Source: Flavobacteriales bacterium
GTDB taxonomy: Bacteria; Bacteroidota; Bacteroidia; Flavobacteriales_F; PHOS-HE28
DNA: 64,000 nt
Assembly: GCA_016788295.1 (NCBI GenBank)
Contig: JAEUSY010000003.1
Coordinates: forward strand, 48,566 to 112,565
Reading direction: 5' to 3'
Shown here: piece by piece, positions 52,571 through 62,401 of the stretch
Position numbering within the stretch: the stretch's first letter is position 1
Layout: each line of letters begins with the position of its first letter
Translations under genes and position numbers: made by a program
Notes under the pieces: model-generated
Seen by the model: the letters and a program-made list of their open reading frames with translations, nothing else
Database searches by the model: none
What the model was told of the DNA's origin: nothing

Positions 52571-52605
52571 TTGCTCATTTGATATAGCTTTGCTCATTAC
52601 ATATA
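52571..52605 (+). promoter_or_regulatory. AT-rich promoter with two 16-bp direct repeats, putative operator
   Basis: TTGCTCATTtgATATA (52571-52586) and TTGCTCATTacATATA (52590-52605) match at 14 of 16 positions and start 19 bases apart. A perfect -7 box TAGCTTTG lies at 52585-52592, straddling them. The HTH gene begins at 52615. The direct repeats over the -7 box are placed like an autoregulatory operator. Repeat and box are seen; the operator role is inferred. Confidence 0.55.
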
Positions 52606-52614
52606 TCTAACTGA

Positions 52615-53043
52615 ATGGCCTCCCCCACCTCCTGCCCCAAGTGCGATCACGACCAGTTCGTGCGGGCCGGTGTGGTGCAGAAACGCCAGCGGTGGCGCTG
52701 CAAGCACTGTGGCTATCACTTCACGGTGAACAAGCTGGGCAAGCGCGTGGACCCGTACTATGTGGTGAAGGCCCTGCAGCTGCACCTGGAGGGCATCAGC
52801 CTGCGGGAGATCGAGCGCATCCTGGGCGTGAGCCATACGGCGGTGGCGGGCTGGATCAAGCAGTACCACATCAAGGCGCCGGAGCAGCGCGACTACCGGC
52901 CCACCTACAAGGTGCTGGACCACGCGGAACTACAGGCCTACGTGGCCGATCGCAGCCATGTGACCGGCGCGGGCATGATGATCACCGAGCTCGGCGACAA
53001 GTTCATGGTGATCCGATGGGAGCGCTTCCGGCATGACCGATAG
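52615..53043 (+). CDS. stand-alone IS1 InsA-like zinc-ribbon / HTH DNA-binding protein
   Basis: 142 residues. The N-terminal zinc ribbon has CPKC (about residues 7-10) and CKHC (about 29-32) within RQRWRCKHCGYHF. It is followed by the helix-turn-helix ISLREIERILGVSHTAVAGWIKQY at about 61-84. This is the layout of the IS1-family InsA protein and the N-terminal part of related transposases, but no DDE catalytic domain follows. Instead a short unique region (RDYRPTYKVLDHAEL to FMVIRWERFRHD) ends the protein. No inverted-repeat ends flank it. It looks domesticated as a regulator. Its place before the porin and symporter genes suggests acid-uptake control, an inference. Confidence 0.72.
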   Translation: MASPTSCPKCDHDQFVRAGVVQKRQRWRCKHCGYHFTVNKLGKRVDPYYVVKALQLHLEGISLREIERILGVSHTAVAGWIKQYHIKAPEQRDYRPTYKVLDHAELQAYVADRSHVTGAGMMITELGDKFMVIRWERFRHDR

Positions 53044-53152
53044 CGGCATATCGACCACATTCTTACAGAAAACGATCGAGGTTTTGGGGATGGATGTCGT
53101 TGCGGGCCTATTTGGCACTCGCTGAACGGCACCAACCACCAACACTTTCGAT

Positions 53153-54559
53153 ATGGCTACACGCACCCTACGCAACGCACTGGCGACGCTCGCGCTGGTC
53201 CCTGTGCTCGCCTTCGCGCAAGGATCCGAGATCTACGGCCCCGGCTTGAAGCTGAAGCCCAACCCGGAGAAGGACGCCTTTGTCCGCCTGATCTTCTGGA
53301 ACCAGATCTGGGGGCGCTACATCGAGAACAATCCCGGCACGCTGGTCAATGGCGAAGCGGCCGATCAGACCTTCGACGTGGGCATCCGCCGCTCGCGTTT
53401 CCTGGCCTTTGCGCAGGTGCATCCGCGCTACCGCATCGTGTTCCATGCGGGCATCAACAACCAGACCTTCAACACAGGCGGTGTGCCCAACGGCGGCATC
53501 ACCGGCAACGGCGGCACCTTCACCAGCGGGAAGAAACCCGGCCTGTTCGTACACGATGCCTGGAACGAATACGATGTGATCGCGCCGGGCAAGCGGGAGG
53601 ACGGCAGTGCGAAGCCCTTCAGCCTGACGCTCGGCACGGGCCTGCACTACTTCAACGGTGTGTCGCGCATGGGCAGCGCCAGCACGCTCAACTTCCTCGC
53701 GGTGGATGCGCCGATCTTCAACTGGTACGCCATCGAACTGGGTGATCAGTTCGCCCGCCAGTTCGGCTTCTTCGCCAAAGGCAAGTTGAGCAAGCTCGAT
53801 TATCGCCTGGCCGTGAACAAGCCCTTCGCAACGGGCAATACCCCGCCACTGTCCGCCGAGGCCGTAGCCGTTGACAACAATGGCAAGAGCAATGCGGCCT
53901 ACTCAGGTTACCTGATGTGGCAATTCCTGGAGCAGGAAAGCAATGTATTACCCTTCACCGTGGGCACTTACGTAGGCACCAAAAAGGTGTTCAACATCGG
54001 TGCGGGCTTCTATAACCAGGCCCAGGGTACACGGAGCCGGGTCATCAACGGCAACGATACCATCACCCAGAAGCATGACATCAACCTCTTCGGCTTCGAC
54101 GTGTACGCGGACATTCCCTTCGGTGGCGAGAAGAACATGGCCGTGACCGCCTACAGCGTGTACTACCTGCACGACTGGGGCCCGAACTACTACCGCACGG
54201 TGGGCATCATGAACGAGGGCACCAACGACCCTGGCTTCCTGGGCCAGCGCTCATCTGCAGGTGCGGGCAATGCACGTCCGCTGCTGGGCACGGGCAATAT
54301 CTGGTACACCCAGGCAGGTCTGCTGTTGCCGAAAGGGATCAGTGGCAAGATGCGCTTACAGCCCTTCGCGGCCTACACCATGAAGGACCTCGAAGCCTTG
54401 GACGAGCCGATGGGCTTCATGGACGCCGGCTTCAACCTCTTCTTCGATGGCCACCACGCCAAGCTCACCCTGCAATACAGCGACCGTCCGGTGGTGGTGG
54501 CTGGCAAGAAGGACGGCTCACGCGGCGAGGTCATCCTGCAAGCACAGATCTATTTGTAG
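53153..54559 (+). CDS. outer-membrane porin
   Basis: 468 residues. Signal peptide (NALATLALVPVLAFAQ), then long alternating strands with aromatic girdles, for example FVRLIFWNQIWGRYIEN, FLAFAQVHPRYRIVFHAGINNQTF, FSLTLGTGLHYFNG, NLFGFDVYADIPFG, and a terminal strand GEVILQAQIYL. It has the features of a phosphate-selective-like or generic porin barrel. Solute specificity cannot be read from sequence; the neighbouring symporter suggests short carboxylic acids. It is followed, after 232 bp with a purine-rich repeat and a palindrome, by the DUF4212 gene. Confidence 0.85.
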   Translation: MATRTLRNALATLALVPVLAFAQGSEIYGPGLKLKPNPEKDAFVRLIFWNQIWGRYIENNPGTLVNGEAADQTFDVGIRRSRFLAFAQVHPRYRIVFHAGINNQTFNTGGVPNGGITGNGGTFTSGKKPGLFVHDAWNEYDVIAPGKREDGSAKPFSLTLGTGLHYFNGVSRMGSASTLNFLAVDAPIFNWYAIELGDQFARQFGFFAKGKLSKLDYRLAVNKPFATGNTPPLSAEAVAVDNNGKSNAAYSGYLMWQFLEQESNVLPFTVGTYVGTKKVFNIGAGFYNQAQGTRSRVINGNDTITQKHDINLFGFDVYADIPFGGEKNMAVTAYSVYYLHDWGPNYYRTVGIMNEGTNDPGFLGQRSSAGAGNARPLLGTGNIWYTQAGLLLPKGISGKMRLQPFAAYTMKDLEALDEPMGFMDAGFNLFFDGHHAKLTLQYSDRPVVVAGKKDGSRGEVILQAQIYL

Positions 54560-54593
54560 TAAGGAGGAAGGGTGAGAAAGTGAAAGGGAGAGA

Positions 54594-54625
54594 GAGTAAA
54601 AGAGTGAAAGAGTGAAAGAGTGAAA
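54594..54625. repeat. GAGTGAAA octamer tandem repeat
   Basis: Three perfect GAGTGAAA units (54602-54625) preceded by a GAGTAAAA variant (54594-54601), within a purine-rich stretch from 54561 to about 54655 between the porin stop and the DUF4212 gene. No gene lies in this 232-bp gap. The rest holds one palindromic repeat. Confidence 0.8.
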
Positions 54626-54673
54626 GGGTAATTGCGAAGGAGAAAAATGAAAAATACCCGAAGCCGGTGTAAC

Positions 54674-54694
54674 GTCGATCCCATCGGGTCGACC
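54674..54694. repeat. REP-like palindrome, second copy
   Basis: The 21 bases are identical to 31094-31114, with GTCGATCC/GGGTCGAC pairing around CATC. The copy is intergenic, 98 bp before the DUF4212 ATG. Confidence 0.75.
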
Positions 54695-54791
54695 AGCAGC
54701 GGCGAAGGCGAAAGAGAAACCCACAACGTACCAAGCAAGCGGCCTGCGCTACCGCAGAACGATCAACGAACCTCGAACAACCATCCCCACC

Positions 54792-55049
54792 ATGTCGAAC
54801 AAGTCACCCCAGCAGTACTGGAAGCGGAACATCCGCCTGGTGCTCATTCTGATGGCCATCTGGGCCCTCGTCTCCTTCGGATTCGGCATCGTGCTGGCCG
54901 AGCCCCTCAACGCGATCAAGATCGGCGGCTTCAAGCTGGGCTTCTGGTTCGCGCAGCAGGGAAGCATTTATGTGTTCGTTGCGCTCATCTTCTACTACGT
55001 GGCGCAGATGAACAAGCTGGACAAGGAGTTCAACGTGGACGAACAATGA
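54792..55049 (+). CDS. DUF4212 protein, small subunit of sodium/solute symporter
   Basis: 85 residues with a short cytosolic start (MSNKSPQQYWKRNIRL) and two membrane helices (LVLILMAIWALVSFGFGIVL; IYVFVALIFYYVAQM), plus a charged tail. This is the DUF4212 family, always adjacent to acetate-type SSS symporters (the VC_2705 subfamily) and presumed to be its small subunit. Here the symporter follows 18 bp later. The first 20 or so residues hold the family-specific YWKRN motif. The upstream gap has a palindrome but no strong -7 box was found. Confidence 0.92.
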   Translation: MSNKSPQQYWKRNIRLVLILMAIWALVSFGFGIVLAEPLNAIKIGGFKLGFWFAQQGSIYVFVALIFYYVAQMNKLDKEFNVDEQ

Positions 55050-55067
55050 CCCCCAACACCTGAGACC

Positions 55068-56753
<1,686 letters not shown>

Positions 56754-56807
56754 TCACTTGATCATGGTCAGGGTACCGGGTGCTGAGCGCTCGGTACCTT
56801 GGCCGTG

Positions 56808-57035
56808 ATGGCACGAACACCCGGCATGAAAGGCCTCACCACGCAACGCTTGATCGCCCTCTTCGGGTTCTTCGCGCTGCTGCTGCAATACCCGCTGCTT
56901 CGCTTGAGCGACCGAGCGGAGCGTATGGCGGGGATCCCGGTGCTCTACCTGCACGTGCTGCTGGGCTGGCTGCTCTTGATCGCGCTGGTGGCCATGGTGG
57001 TAAATGACAAACAACGTCGCGAACGATCGGAATGA
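56808..57035 (+). CDS. small two-helix membrane protein
   Basis: 75 residues from the ATG at 56808; an ATG at 56826 is possible. Two membrane helices (LIALFGFFALLLQYPLLRL; GIPVLYLHVLLGWLLLIALVAMVV), with a charged loop and tail. No named family was recognised. It lies 54 bp after the symporter, and its stop overlaps the ATG of the symporter-kinase gene (ATGA). Small membrane proteins at this site are common in acetate loci and may be accessory subunits, which is an inference. Confidence 0.65.
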   Translation: MARTPGMKGLTTQRLIALFGFFALLLQYPLLRLSDRAERMAGIPVLYLHVLLGWLLLIALVAMVVNDKQRRERSE

Positions 57036-59764
57036 GCACGGCCCTGGTCATCGGCGCCTCCTTCGGCTACCTCGCATTGCTCTTCGGCATTGCGTGGTGG
57101 GCCGAGCGTCGTGGCCAGAACAAGCGCAGCCTGGTGGCCAACCCGTGGGCCTATGCGCTGAGCCTGGCCGTGTACTGCACCGCGTGGACCTACTACGGCA
57201 GCGTGGGGCGCGCGGCGATGAGCGGCATCGAGTTCGCGGCCATCTACATCGGCCCCACCCTGCTGGCGCCGCTGTGGTACGTGGTGCTGCGCAAGCTCAT
57301 CCGGATCAGCAAGATGCAGCGCATCAGCAGCATCGCCGATCTGGTGAGCGCCCGCTACGGCCGTAGCAGTTGGCTCGGCGCACTGGTCACGGTGTTCTGC
57401 ATCGTAGGCATCATTCCCTACATCAGCATCCAGCTGAAGGCCGTGGGCTCCAGTTTTGACCTGATCACCGCCGGTCCCGAACTGGCGCAACGTGCACCGC
57501 TGCTCACCGACACCACCTTCTACCTCACACTCGGACTGGCGGCCTTCATCATCCTCTTCGGCACGCGCACGCTGGATGCCACCGAACGCCACGAGGGGCT
57601 GGTGGCGGCCATCGCCTTCGAGTCCGTGGTGAAGCTGGTGGCCTTCCTCACCGTGGGCCTCTTCGTCACCTACGGCCTCTTCAACGGCTTCGGCGATCTC
57701 TTCGGAAAGGCCGAGCGCATGCCCGAACTGCAGCAGCTCTTCACGCTGCAGGGCGATGGCGGTGCCGTGAGCTGGAGCGCGCTGATCCTGCTGAGCATGA
57801 TGGCCTTCCTGCTGCTGCCGCGCCAGTTCCAGGTGGCGGTGGTGGAGAACCTCGATGAGCGCCACACGCAGAAGGCCATGTGGATCTTCCCGCTGTACCT
57901 GCTGCTGATAAACCTCTTCGTGCTGCCCATCGCCTTCGCCGGCCGGCTGCTGCTGGACCCTGCGGTGGACGCCGACACCTACGTGCTGAGCCTGCCGCTG
58001 GCCAATGGCGCCAACGGCCTCGCGCTCCTCACCTACCTCGGTGGCTTCAGCGCGGCCACGGGCATGATCATCGTGGCCACCATTGCCCTGAGCACCATGC
58101 TGAGCAACAACCTGTTGATGCCTGCGATGCTGAGCCTGCCCGCCTACAAGGAGCGTGGCCAACAGCCCACGGGTACGCTGCTGCTGGCGGTGCGTCGCGC
58201 GGGCATCGTGCTGATCCTGCTCCTCTCCTACGCCTACTTCCGCACGGTGAGCAGCGGCGCTCCCCTGGTGTCAGTGGGACTGGTGAGTTTTGCCGCAGTG
58301 GTGCAGTTCGCACCAGCGGTGTTCGGCGGCATCTACTGGAAACGCGCCAATCGACAGGGCGCGGTCATCGGCATCGTCATCGGCTTTGCGGTATGGGCCT
58401 ACACGCTGGTGGTGCCGGGTCTGATCCGTTCAGGCGCGCTGCCGCTGGAACTCTCGGAACAAGGCCTATTCGGCATTGCAGCACTGAAGCCCCAGCTGCT
58501 CTTCGGCGACATGGGCCTTGATCCGCTGACCCACGCCGTGTTCTGGAGCCTCTTGCTGAACGGTGCGGGCTTCGCGCTGGGCTCGTTGATCTCCGTGCAG
58601 GACAGCAAGGAGCGCAACCAGGCCGAAGTGTTCGTGGACGTGTTCAAGTACGCGCGGGCCTACGAGAGCAGCATCGTGTGGAAGGGCACGGCCCAGTTGA
58701 GCGAATTGCGGCGGCTGCTGGCCAACTTCATCGAACCGGCACGGGCGGAACGTGCGCTGGAGCAGTTCGCGCGGCGCAACAGCATCGACCTCTCGAGCGA
58801 CAGTGCCGACCCGCGGCTGGTGACCTACGTGGAGCGTGTGCTCAGTGGCATCATCGGTGCGGCGTCCGCTCGGATCATGGTCAGCAACGTGGTGAAGGAG
58901 GAGGAGATCCGGCTGGAGGAGGTCTTCGACATCCTGCGCGGATCGCAGCAGCTGATGGCCTTGAACAAGGAATTGCGACGCAAGAGCGAAGAGCTGGACC
59001 ACCTGACCCAGGAGCTGCGGCGCGTGAACGAGGACCTGCGCAGGAGCGACGAACTGAAGGACGAATTCCTTTACACCGTGACGCACGAATTGCGCACGCC
59101 GCTCACCAGCATCCGCGCGCTGAGCGAGATCCTGCACGACAACCCGGACATCGACGAGGCGCAACGCCAGCAGTTCCTGGGCACCATGGTGCGCGAGACG
59201 GAGCGACTGAGCCGCCTGATCGAACAGGTGCTGGACCTGGAGAAGCTGGAGAGCGGCAAGCAGAAACTGAACGAAGGCCCCGTGCACCTGCCCACCCTGG
59301 TGGAAGAAGCCGTGGACAGCGTGGGCCAGCTGCTGCGCGACAAGGGCATCAGCATCCAGGTGGACGTGCAGCGCAACATGCGCCCCATCCTCGGCGATGG
59401 CGACCGCATTGAGCAGGTGATGATCAACCTGCTGGGCAACGCGGTGAAGTTCTGCCCCGAGCAGGGCGGCCGCATCACCGTGAGCTGCTACTACGTGGAC
59501 GGCGAAGTGAAGGTGCACGTGACCGACAACGGTCCCGGCGTGGAGCCCGCCATCCGCAAGCTCATCTTCGACAAGTTCTTCCAGGCACGCCAGCAACACC
59601 AGCGCCGCAACACCAGCGGCAGCGGGCTGGGACTGGCCATTTGCCGCAACATCGTGGTGCTGCACGGCGGCCGCATCTGGGTGGAGAGCAACGGCGAACA
59701 AGGCGCCCGCTTCTCTCTCACACTGCCCGCCCTCAGCCCCAAAGACCAACCCGAACAGGCATGA
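57032..59764 (+). CDS. SSS-transporter-like sensor histidine kinase (CrbS/CbrA type)
   Basis: 910 residues. The first 500 or so form an SSS-family transporter-like domain of about 13 helices (ALVIGASFGYLALLFGIAWWAERRG, YCTAWTYYGSVGRAAMSGIEF). Then comes a cytosolic region with a coiled coil (about 630-680), a HisKA domain with phospho-acceptor His685 in YTVTHELRTPLTSI, and a HATPase domain with NLLGNAVKFCPE, DNGPGV and GSGLGLAIC. This CrbS layout combines uptake or sensing of a substrate with kinase activity; CrbS/R in Vibrio and Pseudomonas controls acs and acetate use. It overlaps the small membrane gene before it and the receiver gene after it, both by ATGA. Confidence 0.9.
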   Translation: MSTALVIGASFGYLALLFGIAWWAERRGQNKRSLVANPWAYALSLAVYCTAWTYYGSVGRAAMSGIEFAAIYIGPTLLAPLWYVVLRKLIRISKMQRISSIADLVSARYGRSSWLGALVTVFCIVGIIPYISIQLKAVGSSFDLITAGPELAQRAPLLTDTTFYLTLGLAAFIILFGTRTLDATERHEGLVAAIAFESVVKLVAFLTVGLFVTYGLFNGFGDLFGKAERMPELQQLFTLQGDGGAVSWSALILLSMMAFLLLPRQFQVAVVENLDERHTQKAMWIFPLYLLLINLFVLPIAFAGRLLLDPAVDADTYVLSLPLANGANGLALLTYLGGFSAATGMIIVATIALSTMLSNNLLMPAMLSLPAYKERGQQPTGTLLLAVRRAGIVLILLLSYAYFRTVSSGAPLVSVGLVSFAAVVQFAPAVFGGIYWKRANRQGAVIGIVIGFAVWAYTLVVPGLIRSGALPLELSEQGLFGIAALKPQLLFGDMGLDPLTHAVFWSLLLNGAGFALGSLISVQDSKERNQAEVFVDVFKYARAYESSIVWKGTAQLSELRRLLANFIEPARAERALEQFARRNSIDLSSDSADPRLVTYVERVLSGIIGAASARIMVSNVVKEEEIRLEEVFDILRGSQQLMALNKELRRKSEELDHLTQELRRVNEDLRRSDELKDEFLYTVTHELRTPLTSIRALSEILHDNPDIDEAQRQQFLGTMVRETERLSRLIEQVLDLEKLESGKQKLNEGPVHLPTLVEEAVDSVGQLLRDKGISIQVDVQRNMRPILGDGDRIEQVMINLLGNAVKFCPEQGGRITVSCYYVDGEVKVHVTDNGPGVEPAIRKLIFDKFFQARQQHQRRNTSGSGLGLAICRNIVVLHGGRIWVESNGEQGARFSLTLPALSPKDQPEQA

Positions 59765-60129
59765 ACAAGGTCCTCATCGTCGACGACGACCCCGGAATCC
59801 TGATGTCGATCGAATTCCTCGTGAAGAAGGCCGGGCACCAGGCCTTCATTGCCCGCGATGGGCAGGAAGCGCTTACCATCTATGAGCGGGAAAGCCCGCG
59901 CGTGGTGCTGCTGGACATCATGATGCCCGGCATGGACGGCTACGAGGTGTGCGAGCGCATCCGCCAGCACGACCGGCAGCCACGGCCCTACATCGTCTTC
60001 CTCAGCGCCAAGAACCGCGAGCTCGACATCAAGAAGGGCTTCACCGTGGGCGGCGACCTCTACGTCACCAAGCCCTTCAGCACCCGCCAGCTCGTCGACA
60101 CCATCAACAAGGCCATCCAGCAGCCATGA
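59761..60129 (+). CDS. receiver-only response regulator
   Basis: 122 residues, a single receiver domain with Asp-Asp pair (VLIVDDDPG), phospho-acceptor Asp52 in VVLLDIMMPGMDG, Ser in VFLSAKN and Lys in DLYVTKPFS. There is no output domain. It sits between the SSS histidine kinase and prpE, with ATGA overlaps on both sides, so it is surely its partner. In the proteobacterial CrbS/R system the regulator is a LuxR-type DNA-binding protein; here the output must be provided elsewhere or by protein-protein contact. Confidence 0.93.
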   Translation: MNKVLIVDDDPGILMSIEFLVKKAGHQAFIARDGQEALTIYERESPRVVLLDIMMPGMDGYEVCERIRQHDRQPRPYIVFLSAKNRELDIKKGFTVGGDLYVTKPFSTRQLVDTINKAIQQP

Positions 60130-62042
60130 GCACCGAGAGCCACCTTCAGGAACACGCCCGCAGCATCGCCGATCCCGTGGCCTTCTGGGGCGAGCAGGCG
60201 CAACGCCTCGACTGGCATACCGCGCCCACCCAGGTGCTGGACATGCCCACGCCCGACCGCACGCGCTGGTTCGCGGATGGCGTCCTGAACATGAGCCACC
60301 TCTGCCTGGACCACCACGTGGCGAACGGGCGCGGCGACCAGGTGGCGCTGATCTACGACAGTCCGGTGACGGGCGTGGTGGAGACGTTCACTTACCGCGA
60401 ACTACAGGCGCGGGTGGCACGGTTGGCCGGAGCCATGAAGCGCGCGGGCATCACGCAGGGCGACACGGCCGTGCTCTACATGCCCATGGTGCCCGAGGCC
60501 GTGATGGCCATGCTGGCGTGTGCGCGGCTGGGCGTGGTACACAGCGTGGTGTTCGGTGGCTTCGCGCCGCATGAGCTGGCCGTGCGCATCGACGACGCCA
60601 AGCCGAAGATCCTCTTCACGGCGGCCTGTGGCATCGAGGTGGACAAGGTGATCCCCTACCAGCCGCTGATCCGCGCGGCGCTGGACGAGAGCGCCCACCA
60701 GCCTGCGCACATCGTCACCCTGCAACGGCCGCAACAGCCGGTGGTGCTGGGCGCGCGCGAGACCACCTGGGACCGGTTCGTGGGTGGCGCAGAAGCGGCG
60801 GATCCCGTACTGCTGCCGAGCACCCATCCGCTGTACATCCTCTATACCAGCGGCACCACGGGCAAGCCCAAGGGTATCGTGCGCGATACGGGAGGATATG
60901 CAACAGCCTTGCGCTACAGTATGGACGCCGTGTACGGTGTAAAAACCGGCGACACCTTCTGGGCTGCGAGCGACGTGGGCTGGGTGATGGGCCACAGCTA
61001 CATCGTGTACGGTCCGCTGTTGACAGGCTGCACCACCATCCTCTTCGAGGGCAAGCCCGTGCGCACGCCCGATGCGGGCACTTTCTGGCGCGTGATCGAG
61101 CAGCACAAGGTGAACGTGCTCTTCACTGCACCCACGGCCATCCGCGCCATCCGCAAGGAAGATCCCGAAGGTGCGCTGGTGAAGCAGTACGACCGCAGCA
61201 GCCTCCGCACCCTCTTCCTTGCCGGTGAAAGGTGCGACCCCGCCACCTGGGAATGGAGCGCCGAGCACCTGAACGTACCCGTGGTGGACCATTGGTGGCA
61301 GACCGAGAGCGGCTGGCCCATGGTGGCCACACTGATGGGCCGCGAACACCTGCCGAGCAAGGCGGGCAGCGCGGGCCATGCCGTGCCGGGCTACGATGTG
61401 CGCATCCTGAGCGAGGACGGTCACGAACTGATCGCCAACCAGGAAGGCTTCATCGCCGTGAAGCTCCCATTGCCGCCGGGCTGCCTGCCCACGCTGTGGA
61501 ACGACCACGAACGCTACGTACGCGGTTACCTCACCCACTTCCCGGGCCACTATGTAACGGGCGATGGTGGCTACATCGACGAGCAGGGCTATGTGCATGT
61601 GATGGGCCGCGTGGATGATGTGATCAACGTGGCCGGTCACCGGCTGAGCACCGGCGAGATGGAGGAACTGCTGGCGGGCCATGCCGCGGTCGCCGAATGC
61701 GCCGTGGTGGGCATCGCCGATGACCTGCGTGGACAAGTGCCGGTTGGCCTCGTGGTGCGCAAGGACGGCGCCGCGATCGACGATGCCGGGTTGGAACGCG
61801 AGCTGGTGGCGCTGATCCGCGACAAGATCGGTGCGGTGGCCGTGTTCCGCCAAGCCGTGGTGGTGAAGCGCCTGCCGAAGACCCGCAGCGGCAAGATCCT
61901 CCGCAAGACGATCCGTAACATCGCGGATGGTGAGCACTACGCCGTGCCCAGCACGATCGAGGACCCCAGCGTATTGACAGAGATCCACGATGGGTTGAAG
62001 GCGCGGCGGATCGGGAAGGCGTTCAGTGAAGAAACCGCGTAA
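60126..62042 (+). CDS. prpE: propionyl-CoA synthetase (acyl-CoA synthetase)
   Basis: 638 residues. AMP-forming ligase that makes an acyl-adenylate and then acyl-CoA. The ATP-binding motif ILYTSGTTGKPKG lies at about residue 240, then WAASDVGWVMGHSYIVYGPLL, WWQTESGWPMV, YVTGDGGYID, RVDDVINVAGHRLS and the catalytic lysine in LPKTRSGKILRKTIR. The combination of GWVMGHSYIVYGPLL and TESGW is that of PrpE rather than Acs. It probably activates propionate, with acetate as a possible second substrate. Its start overlaps the receiver stop (ATGA). A stand-alone Acs gene follows 359 bp later. Confidence 0.9.
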   Translation: MSTESHLQEHARSIADPVAFWGEQAQRLDWHTAPTQVLDMPTPDRTRWFADGVLNMSHLCLDHHVANGRGDQVALIYDSPVTGVVETFTYRELQARVARLAGAMKRAGITQGDTAVLYMPMVPEAVMAMLACARLGVVHSVVFGGFAPHELAVRIDDAKPKILFTAACGIEVDKVIPYQPLIRAALDESAHQPAHIVTLQRPQQPVVLGARETTWDRFVGGAEAADPVLLPSTHPLYILYTSGTTGKPKGIVRDTGGYATALRYSMDAVYGVKTGDTFWAASDVGWVMGHSYIVYGPLLTGCTTILFEGKPVRTPDAGTFWRVIEQHKVNVLFTAPTAIRAIRKEDPEGALVKQYDRSSLRTLFLAGERCDPATWEWSAEHLNVPVVDHWWQTESGWPMVATLMGREHLPSKAGSAGHAVPGYDVRILSEDGHELIANQEGFIAVKLPLPPGCLPTLWNDHERYVRGYLTHFPGHYVTGDGGYIDEQGYVHVMGRVDDVINVAGHRLSTGEMEELLAGHAAVAECAVVGIADDLRGQVPVGLVVRKDGAAIDDAGLERELVALIRDKIGAVAVFRQAVVVKRLPKTRSGKILRKTIRNIADGEHYAVPSTIEDPSVLTEIHDGLKARRIGKAFSEETA

Positions 62043-62401
62043 GGGATGAGAACCGCAGCATTAGCCATAACGGAAGTTCGCGTGAGCGGGCGGAGCGGCA
62101 GCCTGCCGAAGGGGCGGCGCTGGCGGTGCGCGCGCGAGGAGGCTGCGAGGCACGAGCAGACCCCGGAGCCGCAGCAACGCCCGCCGCACCGAGGCAGCTA
62201 TAGCGGAGCATGCGACCCGTGGGCAGGAAGGCGCGTGGGAAAGGGGCACGCCCCAATGATCGGAGAACACCCGATCGAAGCACGCGTACCGTCGACCCCT
62301 TGGGTCGACCTGCCCACCCCACGATCATCCCTTGAACGGGAACAACCAACCATAACCAACCCGCAACGCGAACCACGCCACGCGCCAATACCTTGCAGAC
62401 C
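62043..62401. other. 359-bp intergenic stretch, GC-rich and rich in local palindromes
   Basis: No convincing gene. A frame of 121 codons (62046-62411) has no family resemblance and is judged non-coding. The first 210 bases are very GC-rich and contain many complementary parts: CGGCAGcCTGCCG, GCGGGCG with a later CGCCCGC, GGGGCacGCCCC and GATCGG/CCGATC. The remainder holds the perfect palindrome at 62291-62309. This could be a structured leader or small RNA ahead of acs, but nothing decides it. Confidence 0.45.
62291..62309. repeat. perfect REP-like palindrome
   Basis: GTCGACCC (62291-62298) and GGGTCGAC (62302-62309) are reverse complements with a 3-base loop. It is a relative of the elements at 31094 and 54674, and of the fourth core in the 52.3-52.5-kb array. 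It lies 93 bp before acs. Confidence 0.75.

Noticed and set aside
52615..53043. Complete insertion sequence
   Set aside because: Only an InsA-like domain is present; no transposase catalytic domain, terminal inverted repeats or target duplication was seen.
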